Below the pieces are notes generated by a model that saw only the letters and a list, made by a program, of their open reading frames with translations, was not told the origin of the DNA and did no database searches. Positions 17,436-26,157 of a stretch of 64,000 nt of DNA are shown one piece after another (position 1 is the first letter of the stretch; each line of letters starts with the position of its first letter). The translations under genes were made by a program, and so were the position numbers. This DNA is from Microbacterium sp. MPKO10. Lineage in GTDB: Bacteria; Actinomycetota; Actinomycetes; Actinomycetales; Microbacteriaceae. The DNA is taken from the NCBI RefSeq assembly GCF_026107415.2, contig NZ_JAPCHX010000001.1, positions 558,001-622,000 on the forward strand. Reading direction: 5' to 3'.

Positions 17436-18680
17436 GTGAACACTCGGCGCTGGTGGGACGTGGCGGTCATTCTGGTGATCGCCACGCTCTGCGTCATTGC
17501 ACTCGCCGATTCTGACAGCACGACGGTCGAGCGCTGGGGGCCCGCTGGTCTTCTCATTGCCCTCGGCGTGCTGTACGCCGCGCTGCTCCGACGCTACGTT
17601 CCCGTGCATATCGGCATCACTGATGACGAGCCACCTCTCGGCATCGGAATCGCGGCGCAGTTCACGATGATCGCGCTTGCGGCAGCATCCATCGCTCTGA
17701 ACGCCGACATGATGAACACACTCGTGATCGTCCTGCCGCTGATCTGGCTGTCATCGTCGGGGACGACACAGGCGATCGTCATGAACGTCGTGACGACTGC
17801 AGCGTTCGGGGCAGCATTCGCCCAGTCGCAGGGCTGGACTCCCGGGGGAACCGTGACGGCGTTGTCGATCGCCGGCATCTCCACCGCGTTCAGTGTCGCA
17901 CTCGGGCTGTGGATCTCCAGCATCGCCTCGTGGGGAAGTGAGCGCGCACGCCTCCTGGCCGAGCTGACGGCGGCGCAGGGGCAACTCGAGGCGGCACATC
18001 GCGAGTCCGGGGCGACCGGCGAGCGCGAACGGCTCGCGCGGGACATCCACGACACAATCGCGCAGAGTCTGACGAGCATTGTGATGCTCGCCGAGCGTGC
18101 ATCACGCGAGACCGATCCAACGCCCACGATCGCGCTCATCGAGGACACAGCACGCGAATCATTGGACGAGGCCCGCGGGCTCGTCGCGGCAAACGCGCCC
18201 GTGACAGCATCCGCCCCGCTCGAGAGGAGCCTGACACGCCTCGGCGAGCGCTTCGCCCGTGAGACTGGTATGCGTGTGGAAACGCGCGTCGAGCTGGCCG
18301 AGCCACTGCCGCGCGAACGCGAGGTCATGCTGCTGCGCTGCGTGCAGGAGGGCCTCGCGAATGTGCGCAAGCACGCTCGTGCCGATCACGTCGCTATCGC
18401 GCTGCGGCGGATTGACGATGAGATCCGACTGACGGTCACGGACGACGGCCGTGGTCTCGGCGGCGTCACGATCGATGACGAACGCGGATTCGGGCTGTCG
18501 GGGATGCGCGAACGCGTGGGCCTGGTCGGAGGAACGCTGTCGGTGACGGATGCCGCGTCCGGCCGCTTTCCATCGGGCACGATTCTCTGCGTGACTGTTC
18601 CCGCTGTCGACCGCACATCGACCGACGGTGCTGCCCCGATGCCCGCTTCCGCATCCAGCATCCGAAAAGAGACATCGTGA
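17436..18680 (+). CDS. Sensor histidine kinase, NarL/LiaS type (HisKA_3)
   Basis: 414 residues from GTG at 17436. About five membrane helices occupy residues 8-165. The dimerisation domain carries the phospho-acceptor His205 in RLARDIHDTIAQSL. The ATP domain has RIDDEIRLTVTDDGRGLGG and the G box GFGLSGMRERV. There is almost no extracytoplasmic loop, as in intramembrane-sensing kinases that watch the cell envelope or a neighbouring ABC transporter. The gene overlaps its response regulator by GTGA and lies just after the ABC exporter, so it probably senses a compound that the exporter removes. Confidence 0.95.
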   Translation: MNTRRWWDVAVILVIATLCVIALADSDSTTVERWGPAGLLIALGVLYAALLRRYVPVHIGITDDEPPLGIGIAAQFTMIALAAASIALNADMMNTLVIVLPLIWLSSSGTTQAIVMNVVTTAAFGAAFAQSQGWTPGGTVTALSIAGISTAFSVALGLWISSIASWGSERARLLAELTAAQGQLEAAHRESGATGERERLARDIHDTIAQSLTSIVMLAERASRETDPTPTIALIEDTARESLDEARGLVAANAPVTASAPLERSLTRLGERFARETGMRVETRVELAEPLPREREVMLLRCVQEGLANVRKHARADHVAIALRRIDDEIRLTVTDDGRGLGGVTIDDERGFGLSGMRERVGLVGGTLSVTDAASGRFPSGTILCVTVPAVDRTSTDGAAPMPASASSIRKETS

Positions 18681-19324
18681 TCCGCGTTCTCGTCGCAGAC
18701 GACCACCCCATCGTGCGTTCCGGCATTGTCGGACTGCTCGCAAACGCCGACGGCATCGAGGTCGTCGGCGAGGCGGCGACCGGGGCCGAGGCCATTGCGC
18801 GCACGCGCGCCCTGCACCCCGATCTGGTGCTCATGGATCTGCGCATGCCCGAGCTCGATGGCACAGAGGCGACGCTCGAAATCGCCACCGAACTTCCCGA
18901 TACCCGGGTTTTGATTCTCACAACGTACGAGAGCGACGATCACATCCTCGGGGCGATCGAGGCGGGAGCATCCGGGTACCTGTTGAAGGCGGCACCGTCA
19001 GACGAGATCGTCGCGGGCGTCCGCGCCGTGGTTGGGGGCGAGACCGTTCTGGGGCCGTCGATCGCGGCGGCGTTGGTCAAGCGGATGCGACACACCCCTG
19101 AGCCTCAGCCGCCAGCCCCCAGCCCGCGTGAACTCGACGTCTTGAGGCTCGTCGCCGCGGGCAAGAGCAATCCGCAGATCGCGCGCGAGCTGTTCATCGG
19201 CGAGGCAACGGTGAAGACGCACCTGCTGCATGCCTACGAGAAGCTCGGGGTCTCCGATCGAACACAGGCCGTGCTGCGGGCACTCGACCTCGGCCTCATC
19301 GAGCGCCGCGACAACACTTTCTGA
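18677..19324 (+). CDS. Response regulator, NarL/LuxR family
   Basis: 215 residues. The receiver domain has the acidic pocket VADDHP, phospho-acceptor Asp54 in LVLMDLRMPE, Thr in ILTTYES and Lys in YLLKAA. The C-terminal LuxR helix-turn-helix is SPRELDVLRLVAAGKSNPQI followed by LFIGEATVKTHLLHAYEKLG. GTG start overlapping the kinase stop. It should activate the ABC-kinase operon itself. A stem-loop with a 13-bp stem begins 5 bases after its stop. Confidence 0.96.
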   Translation: MIRVLVADDHPIVRSGIVGLLANADGIEVVGEAATGAEAIARTRALHPDLVLMDLRMPELDGTEATLEIATELPDTRVLILTTYESDDHILGAIEAGASGYLLKAAPSDEIVAGVRAVVGGETVLGPSIAAALVKRMRHTPEPQPPAPSPRELDVLRLVAAGKSNPQIARELFIGEATVKTHLLHAYEKLGVSDRTQAVLRALDLGLIERRDNTF

Positions 19325-19328
19325 CATC

Positions 19329-19370
19329 TGCGGACGTGCTGCACTGCCGCGGAGTTACAGCACGTCCGCA
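19329..19370 (+). terminator. Strong stem-loop after the response regulator (copy A of a dispersed element)
   Basis: A perfect 13-bp inverted repeat (TGCGGACGTGCTG at 19329-19341, CAGCACGTCCGCA at 19358-19370) encloses a 16-base loop containing GCCGCGGAGTTA. It begins 5 bases after the stop codon, so it may end the operon, but there is no U run. A second copy with the same 13-16-13 geometry lies at 44832-44873, again just after a stop codon. A 15-bp near-direct repeat (CGCGGAGTTACAGCA, CGCAGAGTTACAGCA) runs through it. The remaining bases to 19501 hold nothing I can name. Confidence 0.75.
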
Positions 19371-19501
19371 GAGTTACAGCAATTCACTGAGTGCGAGTGA
19401 TCGCACCCGTTCTGCGCACCCGTTCTGTGCTCCTGGTCAATGGAGCATCGTCCGTCAACAGCGCGTGGTCCCCACTACCAGCCGACACCACGAGGGTGCC
19501 G

Positions 19502-20035
19502 TTACCGCTGCTCTGCTGGCACGAGCGACACACGTGTGCTCAGCCAGTCGTTCGCGTCTGCCTCGGCGGCGGCCGTCGTGAGCGGTTCAAAGCCGGCGCG
19601 CTCGGCGACGGAACGTGATTTCGGGTTCTCGGGGTTCACACGCGTGATCGCCTCGGAGATGCCGGGGATCTGGTCGAGGAACGACACCACCAGCATCACG
19701 GCTCGCGTCGCGATGCCGCGCCCGCGCGTGCTCGGGTACAGTCCGTAGACGATATCCGCCTGGTGCGGCTGCAGCCCCTCGTGCCCGGTCTCCGCCGTAA
19801 TGGTGCCCGCGAGGGCACCGTCGGCGATGATGGCAAACTCGTAGATCGGGCCACCCGCGGCCCATGCCTCCTCGGCAGCGGCGAATCGTCGCCGCTCGAC
19901 GTCGTCGGCATCATCCGACGAGTCGATCCACGTCACGTACTCGGAGTCCCGCCCCGCGATATGCGCCTCGGCATCGGCGGTGGTGACAGGCCGAATCATG
20001 ACGACGCCATCGTCGGAGTACAGCACCTTGATCAT
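19502..20035 (-). CDS. GNAT family N-acetyltransferase
   Basis: 177 residues. The acetyl-CoA site is STRGRGIATRAV near residue 115, preceded by the strand ADIVYGLYP. The C-terminal part has ITRVNPENPKSRSVAERAGFEPL, as in RimJ/RimL-like enzymes, which acetylate small molecules or protein N termini. The ATG at 20035 overlaps the stop of the M20 amidohydrolase gene as ATGA, so it is the second gene of that operon. Confidence 0.92.
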   Translation of the reverse strand: MIKVLYSDDGVVMIRPVTTADAEAHIAGRDSEYVTWIDSSDDADDVERRRFAAAEEAWAAGGPIYEFAIIADGALAGTITAETGHEGLQPHQADIVYGLYPSTRGRGIATRAVMLVVSFLDQIPGISEAITRVNPENPKSRSVAERAGFEPLTTAAAEADANDWLSTRVSLVPAEQR

Positions 20036-21315
20036 CGTTCCCCCTCAGGTTGCTCAGCCGCGCGGAGCCATTCGCGCGCGGCGGTGGTGAGTGCCGCGAT
20101 GCCCACGCGCAGCGTCGGCTCGGGCACGGGTGCAAAGAACGGCGAGTGGTTCGACGGCACGCCGTTGGGAAGCGCCGTCAGGGTCTCCGGCTCCGGAAAG
20201 AGCGCGGGATCGGCACCGCCGAGAAGCCAGTAGACGATGGGCGCGTCGACCGGGATGGCGAGGTTTCCGATGTCCTCACTGCCCATCACCGGCTGCACCT
20301 CGCGCACCGTGACGCCCGAGAGCCGCTCGGCGAATGCGGCAACGGTGCGACCGGTCGCAGCGGGGTCATTGACGAGCACGGGGAACGAGTCACGGCCCGT
20401 GATCTCGGGGGCGCGGTCGACACCGGATGCTGCGGCCTCGGCGTTCACGATACGGTGCGCCGCCGCGATCACGCGGTCGCGCACTCCCGGATCGTAGCTG
20501 CGGATGTTGAGCCCGAGACGCGCTTCGTCGGCGATCACGTTGCTCTTGGAGCCGGCCTGCATCGTTCCGATGGTGAGCACGGCTGTCTCGCGCCCGGCGA
20601 CCTCTCGCGACACGATGGTCTGCAGCCGCATCACCGTCGCCGCGGCCATCACGACGGGATCGATCGTCGACTCCGGCTGCGATCCGTGCCCGCCGCGGCC
20701 GAACAGGCGCACCTCGAGCTCATCCGTCGCTGCGAACGCCGGCCCTGTTGACACCCCAATGAATCCGGTCGGCAGCGGCATGACATGCTGGCCCATGACG
20801 ACGTCCGGTGCCGGGACGATGTCGTACAGACCGTCGTCGATCATCACCTGTGCGCCGCCGCCGTTTTCTTCGGCGGGCTGGAAAACGAGCACGAGGGTTC
20901 CAGACCAGTCGCTCTGCGCGCCAGCCAGAAGCTCGGCAGCCCCGAGCAGCGCTGTGACGTGGATGTCGTGCCCGCAGGCGTGCATCACCGGCACGTCATT
21001 TCCATCGGGATCGATGCCCCGCTCGCTCGACGCGTACGGCAGCCCGGTCTGCTCTCGCACCGGCAGGGCGTCCATGTCGGCGCGCAGCATCACGACGGGG
21101 CCCTCGCCCACCCGCAGAACGCCGACGACGCCGGTGCGGCCCACGCCCTCGTGCACGTCGTACCCGAGTTCGGCAAGCCGCGCCGCGATGATTCCCGCCG
21201 TCCGCACCTCGTGGAAGGACAGCTCGGGGTACCGGTGCAGGTCCTCATAGACCGGCAGGAGCCGTGCGGCGACAGGTGTCGCGGCATCCAGCGCGTCCGA
21301 GCTCACCGTAGTCAC
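20032..21315 (-). CDS. M20 family amidohydrolase (IAA-amino acid hydrolase/hippurate hydrolase type)
   Basis: 427 residues from GTG at 21315, preceded by a GAAAGG ribosome site. Metal ligands are visible: HACGHDIHV (near residue 120), AEENGGGA, GQHVMPLP and the late His region; MGSEDIGN carries the usual SEDF-like motif. The dimerisation lobe contains GRGGHGSQPESTIDPV. M20D enzymes cut amide bonds of N-acyl or aminoacyl conjugates. It is coupled to a GNAT gene, an arrangement that could link deacylation and acylation. Further upstream on this strand lies the LacI gene, 69 bases away. Confidence 0.93.
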   Translation of the reverse strand: MTTVSSDALDAATPVAARLLPVYEDLHRYPELSFHEVRTAGIIAARLAELGYDVHEGVGRTGVVGVLRVGEGPVVMLRADMDALPVREQTGLPYASSERGIDPDGNDVPVMHACGHDIHVTALLGAAELLAGAQSDWSGTLVLVFQPAEENGGGAQVMIDDGLYDIVPAPDVVMGQHVMPLPTGFIGVSTGPAFAATDELEVRLFGRGGHGSQPESTIDPVVMAAATVMRLQTIVSREVAGRETAVLTIGTMQAGSKSNVIADEARLGLNIRSYDPGVRDRVIAAAHRIVNAEAAASGVDRAPEITGRDSFPVLVNDPAATGRTVAAFAERLSGVTVREVQPVMGSEDIGNLAIPVDAPIVYWLLGGADPALFPEPETLTALPNGVPSNHSPFFAPVPEPTLRVGIAALTTAAREWLRAAEQPEGER

Positions 21316-21384
21316 GTTCAGGCCTTTCGATCGTGGTGCTTCCAGGGTATCCCGGGTGCCTGGCGTCGGCACCCGCCAGATCGC

Positions 21385-22449
21385 TCAGGAACGCGCGGGA
21401 GCCGTTGTCTCACCGGCCACGAACTCGACGTCGAACGATGTCGACTGCGGCTCACGGCCGTCGAGAAGCGCCAGCACCGCACGCCCCGCAGCCGCGCCCT
21501 TCGCATACGTCGGCTGGCGCACAGTCGTCAGTCGCATTCCCAGATGATCGACACGGATGCCGTCAAAGCCCACGACGCTCAGATCACCGGGGACCTCGAG
21601 GCCGAGCTCACGGGCGGCGGCAATGGCACCGGCAGCGATCAGGTCGCTCTGCGCGATGATGGCGGTCGGGCGCTGCGCCGGCGCGACGTCGAGCAGGGCA
21701 AGAGCCGCACGCCGTCCCGCGTCAACGCGGCTCGCACCCGCGACCCAGCCGCCGATCTCCGGATAGACGTCTCTCGCTCCCTGCAGTCGTTCACGCGCCG
21801 GCAGCACACTGTCATGCTCGCAGTCGGGCGTCAGTCTGCGCGGCTCGCTCGGCCGTTCGAGCCCAAGGGTGATGAGGCTGACGCGCTCGTGGCCGAGTTC
21901 GCGCAGGTGCTGCGCGAGCATCCGGGTTCCACCCCTGTTGTCCACGCTGATCACCGGGCTCTGCCCCGTCGGCTCCGCCTCGATCGCGACCATGGGGATT
22001 CCGCGGCGCCGCAGCACGTCGAGCGACTGCCCGGGGTCGATGTTGCAGCCGAGCAGCACGACAGCATCCACGGGCGCATTGGCGACAGTGACCTGACTCG
22101 CGCCCTCCACCGTCTCGCTCATGAGCAGGAGGCTGGCGTCCACCGAGCTGAGCTCCTCGGCGAGCCCGTCGAGGGTCTGGATCAACACCGGGTCGCGAAA
22201 CGAGACGCCGATGCGGGATGCGAGCACGGCGCCCACGATTCCGCTTCTCCCCCGACGCAGCCCGGCCGCCCGTGGATCCGGACCGACGTAGCCCAGGGCG
22301 GATGCGGCATCGAGCACCTTCTTCTTCGTCGCCGCGGACACCGGTCCCTGGCCGCTGAAGGCGATGGATGCTGTCGAGGGCGACACCCCGGCACGCGCGG
22401 CGACGTCGGCAAGCGTCGGTCGCGCACTCGCGTTCTGCGGTGTCGGCAT
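21385..22449 (-). CDS. LacI family transcriptional regulator
   Basis: 354 residues from ATG at 22449 with GAGAGGAGG just upstream. The DNA-binding head is TLADVAARAGVSPSTASIAF and the hinge KVLDAASALGYVGPDPRAAG. The rest is a periplasmic-binding-like ligand domain. Divergent from an MFS carrier gene; between them a perfect 14-bp palindrome with the central CG step favoured by LacI proteins. The regulator probably controls itself and the carrier, and perhaps the amidohydrolase genes that follow. Confidence 0.95.
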   Translation of the reverse strand: MPTPQNASARPTLADVAARAGVSPSTASIAFSGQGPVSAATKKKVLDAASALGYVGPDPRAAGLRRGRSGIVGAVLASRIGVSFRDPVLIQTLDGLAEELSSVDASLLLMSETVEGASQVTVANAPVDAVVLLGCNIDPGQSLDVLRRRGIPMVAIEAEPTGQSPVISVDNRGGTRMLAQHLRELGHERVSLITLGLERPSEPRRLTPDCEHDSVLPARERLQGARDVYPEIGGWVAGASRVDAGRRAALALLDVAPAQRPTAIIAQSDLIAAGAIAAARELGLEVPGDLSVVGFDGIRVDHLGMRLTTVRQPTYAKGAAAGRAVLALLDGREPQSTSFDVEFVAGETTAPARS

Positions 22450-22524
22450 GACAGCCTCCTCTCCTCGCTCTCCGGCGGCTTGACCGCCGAGTCGTGTCTC
22501 GGCTAGCTTAGGCTGATGCCGTTC

Positions 22525-22538
22525 TCGAATCGATTCGA
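22525..22538. promoter_or_regulatory. LacI-type operator
   Basis: TCGAATCGATTCGA is a perfect 14-bp palindrome with central CG, lying 75 bases upstream of the LacI start and 30 bases upstream of the MFS start. The form fits LacI/GalR operators. Assignment to this LacI protein is inferred from position. Confidence 0.75.
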
Positions 22539-22568
22539 TCGGCGTTCTCCGGCCCCTCAACTCGTCGA

Positions 22569-23801
22569 ATGGCACTCATGACTGTGACGACTTCACGCAG
22601 CGAGACCGTCGCGTGGCGCAATGCGATCTTCGTCATCTTCACGATGGCCGGTCTCAGCATGGCCACGTGGGCAGCACGCGTACCGACGATCAAGGCGAAC
22701 CTTGAGATCACGACGGGCTCCGTCGGGCTGCTCGTGCTCTGCATGTCTGCCTGCTCGGTCGTGGGTCTGATCCTCGCGCCGATGATGTTCGCGCGCCTCG
22801 GGCCGCGTCGCAGCATGCTTGCATCCATGCTGCTGGTCGCGGTTGGGCTCGTCGTCATCGGGCTCGGGGCCGCCGTGTTCTACACACCCGCCGTCGTGGG
22901 CGTCGGGCTGGGCCTGTTCGGGTTTGGAAACGGCAGCTGCGACGTCGTCATGAACGTCGAGGCAGCCGATGTCGAGAAGCACCTGAAGCGCACGGTCATG
23001 CCGCTCATGCACGCCTTCTTCAGTGGCGGCACCGTCGTCGGAGCCGGCATCGCCGCGCTGACCGAACTGTTCAACGTCTCGATGCTGGTGCACGCCGTCT
23101 TCATGGCTGTGCTTATTGCCGTCACGACGCTCATCGCCGTGCGTTTCGTTCCGGCGCGCACGACGACAGAGACGCAAGAACTGAAGCGCCAGAACACGAG
23201 CTGGAGGCAGAAGGTCCGCGACAGCCTGGCCGTCTGGGCCGACCCGCGCCTGCTCGCGATCGGCCTGATCATCCTGGGCATGGCGTTCGCCGAGGGCAGT
23301 GCCAACGACTGGGTCGCGCTTGCCGTCGTCGATGGGCACGGGATGCTGGAATCTTCCGGCGCCGCAATTCTCGCCGTCTTCCTCACCGCAATGACGGTGG
23401 GCCGCGTGATCGGCGGTCCGTTCCTCGACCGATTCGGGCGCGTCCGCGTGTTGATCGGCTGCGGCGTCTCGGCCGTCCTGGGGCTGCTGCTCTTCATCAT
23501 TGCGCCGAGTCTTCCGCTGCTCGTTGTCGGCGCAGTCCTGTGGGGGCTGGGCGCTTCGCTCGGCTTCCCGGTCGGCATGTCCGCTGCCGCCGATTCACCC
23601 AAGGACGCCGCGGCACGCGTGAGTGCCGTCGCCATCATCGGCTACTGCGCGTTCCTCGTGGGACCGCCGCTCATCGGGCTTCTCGCCGACCACATCGGGC
23701 TGCTGAATGCACTCTTCGTAGTGCTGGGCCTGATCGCGATCGCGGGCATCGCCTCGCCGGCAGCCCGCGAGCGCTCGGTGCGCATCGAACCGACCGACTG
23801 A
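22569..23801 (+). CDS. MFS transporter (YbjJ-like)
   Basis: 410 residues with about 12 membrane helices. The start MAGLSMATWAARVPTIKANL and the loop GFGNGSCDVVMNVEAADVEK resemble the YbjJ/FucP-like MFS group with the conserved N-V-E/Q-x-x-x-V-E segment in helix 4. ATG at 22578 is an alternative start. The divergent LacI gene and its operator suggest that the carrier handles a sugar or related metabolite, but direction and substrate are unknown. Convergent with the TetR gene at 23819. Confidence 0.9.
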   Translation: MALMTVTTSRSETVAWRNAIFVIFTMAGLSMATWAARVPTIKANLEITTGSVGLLVLCMSACSVVGLILAPMMFARLGPRRSMLASMLLVAVGLVVIGLGAAVFYTPAVVGVGLGLFGFGNGSCDVVMNVEAADVEKHLKRTVMPLMHAFFSGGTVVGAGIAALTELFNVSMLVHAVFMAVLIAVTTLIAVRFVPARTTTETQELKRQNTSWRQKVRDSLAVWADPRLLAIGLIILGMAFAEGSANDWVALAVVDGHGMLESSGAAILAVFLTAMTVGRVIGGPFLDRFGRVRVLIGCGVSAVLGLLLFIIAPSLPLLVVGAVLWGLGASLGFPVGMSAAADSPKDAAARVSAVAIIGYCAFLVGPPLIGLLADHIGLLNALFVVLGLIAIAGIASPAARERSVRIEPTD

Positions 23802-23818
23802 CAGCCGGCCGAAGAACT

Positions 23819-24535
23819 TTACGGGCGACGCGGTTCGCTCAGCGACTCGGCGCTGACTGTGAGAACGGCGAGTTCTGTGTCGAAGAGAGCATCGGCATCC
23901 ACGCCCATCGCGGCGTATGCTCCGCCGAGCTCCAAGCTGACGAACCCGTGCAAACGCGACCACACGCGCAAAGCAAGTTGGTACTCGGGCGACGATGCAC
24001 GGCGTTCTCGAAGCACTTCCTCGCTGTCAAGAACGCCGTTCACTCCCGCGCCCTTTTCGTCGACACTCTTGGATGACTCCGCGCCCAGACGACCCGTGAT
24101 CACTCCCAGAACAACACCCATGACTGATCGTCCGGCCTCGGAGATCTCTGCCGAATGGGCGTCGTATCCCGGCAACGGCGGCTTGAAGAGTAGTTCATAG
24201 CGGTTCGGCCGATCTTTCGCCCACGACCTGTAGGCCCGCGCTAGAGCCTTGACGCGGTCCTCACACTGGTCATCGCGCGCCCCGGGCGCAGCCAAGAGGG
24301 CATCGCGCAGGTCATGGTAAGCATCGATGACGAGACTCTTCAGCAACTCGTCGCGGTTCGCGTAGTACCGGTAAAGTGCGGGGCCTGAAACGCCGAGCTT
24401 CTTCGCTATGGCATTGAGCGAGATCGACTCCGCACCGCCGTCGGCGAGCTGCTCAAGCGCGACGACCTTGACATCGTCGCGCACTTGCTCGCGAAACCGC
24501 TCTCGAATCGATGTACGGCGAGGTTCCGATTCCAT
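23819..24535 (-). CDS. TetR family regulator with WHG-type C terminus
   Basis: 238 residues from ATG at 24535. The helix-turn-helix is LNAIAKKLGVSGPALYRYYANRDELL at about residues 40-65. The C-terminal domain has RSWAKDRPNRYELLFKPPLPGY and LRVWSRLHGFVSLELGG, the WHG-type ligand domain. It is divergent from the DHA2 exporter gene at 24681 and most likely represses it. The intergenic space contains GTTCTGAC (24602-24609) and the imperfect inverse GTTAGAAC (24634-24641), a possible operator. Confidence 0.92.
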   Translation of the reverse strand: MESEPRRTSIRERFREQVRDDVKVVALEQLADGGAESISLNAIAKKLGVSGPALYRYYANRDELLKSLVIDAYHDLRDALLAAPGARDDQCEDRVKALARAYRSWAKDRPNRYELLFKPPLPGYDAHSAEISEAGRSVMGVVLGVITGRLGAESSKSVDEKGAGVNGVLDSEEVLRERRASSPEYQLALRVWSRLHGFVSLELGGAYAAMGVDADALFDTELAVLTVSAESLSEPRRP

Positions 24536-24601
24536 GGTGTGCTCCGTCCCGTCCCGCTGTCGCGTATGCCCTAACACTATCAGCTCAAACAAACGCTTGA
24601 C

Positions 24602-24641
24602 GTTCTGACGTTTAGTAACGCATACTTGCTTCTGTTAGAAC
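24602..24641. promoter_or_regulatory. Possible operator/promoter region of the DHA2 exporter
   Basis: AT-rich gap with the imperfect inverted pair GTTCTGAC and GTTAGAAC (7 of 8 matching) separated by 24 bases. A TetR target site is expected here because of the divergent gene layout; the exact site is uncertain. Confidence 0.4.
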
Positions 24642-24680
24642 TTATAACTACTCAAGAAAGTTCCTCCGAAAGGGTCAGAA

Positions 24681-26111
24681 ATGTCATTCAGTCACTCGGC
24701 GTCCGTCACGGCGAAAGGCTCACGGCCGCCACGTCGAGGCCTGGCAATGGCGGGGCTCGCCGCCGCCATGTTCGTCGTCATCCTCGATGTCTCGATGGTG
24801 AACCTGGCCGGGCCGACGATTCGCGCGGGGCTCGGTCTTTCGAGCACGGAGCTCTCGATCGTCGTCGACAGCTACCTTGTCGCGTTCGCGGGCCTGCTGC
24901 TGCTCGGCGGACGCATCGCCGATGTCCTCGGGGGCCGACGCGTCTTTCTCACCGGCCTCCTCGTCTACATCGCCGCGTCGCTGCTGTGTGCTCTGGCTCC
25001 GTCTGGCGAGTTTCTGATCGCCGGTCGCGTCATCCAGGGAGTCGGTGCGGCGATCATCACTCCGTCTGCCCTCTCACTCGTCGTCGGGCTGTATCCCGAC
25101 GGCAAGGAGCGCGCCAAGGCCCTCGGCATTTGGGGCGCGGTCGCCGGGGCCGGAAGCCTGTTGGGAGTCGTTCTCGGCGGAGTCGTGACGCAGATTCTCG
25201 GATGGCAGTCCGTGTTCTGGATTCCCGTGCCGATCACCGTGATCGTCGGTGCCATCGTTCTCCTGTCTGTTCCCGCAACACGTCCGCGCCCGGGCACATT
25301 CGACTTTCCCGGCGCAATCACCATCACCCTCGGCATCTCGGCATTGGCGCTCGGCATGATCTCGGCGCCAGAGAACGGCTGGGACTCGCCCCTCACTCTC
25401 GCCGGCCTCGCCCTCGGCGCTGCTCTTCTGGCAACGTTTGTGATCATCGAGAAGAAGTCTCGCGGGCCGCTCGTGCCGCTCGGGCTTCTGCAGAAGAGCA
25501 ATGTCGTCGTGGCCAACTCCGTGATGCTGCTCGTCGGCGGCGCTTCAGTGAGTCTGTTCTTCTTCCTCCCGCAGTTCCAGCAGAACGACCTGGGCATGTC
25601 GCCGGCCCTGACCGGTCTCAGTCAGCTGCCCATCGCCGTCATGATCGTCGTCGCCAGCCTCATCGCGCCCACGATCGCGAAGCTGCTCGGGCCCTCGCGA
25701 GCGATGTCAGTGGCCCTGCTGGTTCTCATCGGAGGGTTCCTGTGGCTGGCACTCGACCAGACAGCGAACGGATTCTCCCTCTCGCTTCTCGGCTCCTTCG
25801 TCCTCATCGGCATCGGCATCGGCCTCACCTCGGTCTACGCGACGACGACGGCAGTGCGAGACGCGGTTGCGGGCGAATCAGGTCTTCTCAGCGGGCTCAT
25901 CAACGCATCGCGGCAGCTCGGCGGAGCGATCGGCCTTGCAGCGCTCGTCGGTGTCGCAACGACGAACGCGACGGCGGACGGCGCCATCGACTTCACCACC
26001 GCCTTCTTCGGACTCGCGACCTTCGCGCTGATTGCACTCGGGCTCTCGTTCATCCCCACATCGCGGCAACACTCGGAAAAGAGTGCACGTGTCGACACGC
26101 TCTCGCGCTGA
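24681..26111 (+). CDS. MFS drug exporter, DHA2 family (14-helix type)
   Basis: 476 residues with about 14 membrane helices. Early motif FVVILDVSMVNLAGPTI (motif D1 form LDxTxVNxA), motif A LLLGGRIADVLGGRRVF, and motif C GIWGAVAGAGSLLGVVLGG in helix 5 are those of proton-driven DHA2 exporters. An AAAGG ribosome site precedes the ATG. It is divergent from a WHG-type TetR regulator and followed after 46 bases by an NmrA-like gene, probably in one operon. Confidence 0.95.
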   Translation: MSFSHSASVTAKGSRPPRRGLAMAGLAAAMFVVILDVSMVNLAGPTIRAGLGLSSTELSIVVDSYLVAFAGLLLLGGRIADVLGGRRVFLTGLLVYIAASLLCALAPSGEFLIAGRVIQGVGAAIITPSALSLVVGLYPDGKERAKALGIWGAVAGAGSLLGVVLGGVVTQILGWQSVFWIPVPITVIVGAIVLLSVPATRPRPGTFDFPGAITITLGISALALGMISAPENGWDSPLTLAGLALGAALLATFVIIEKKSRGPLVPLGLLQKSNVVVANSVMLLVGGASVSLFFFLPQFQQNDLGMSPALTGLSQLPIAVMIVVASLIAPTIAKLLGPSRAMSVALLVLIGGFLWLALDQTANGFSLSLLGSFVLIGIGIGLTSVYATTTAVRDAVAGESGLLSGLINASRQLGGAIGLAALVGVATTNATADGAIDFTTAFFGLATFALIALGLSFIPTSRQHSEKSARVDTLSR

Positions 26112-26157
26112 CACCAGCCCTTCCCATCTACGTCACACGCAAAGTTAGGAACTCAGA

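Noticed and set aside
20785-22506. Plus-strand frame of 573 codons opposite the amidohydrolase and LacI genes
   Set aside because: It is Arg/His-rich without domains, spans two well-supported genes on the other strand, and is typical of antisense frames in GC-rich DNA.
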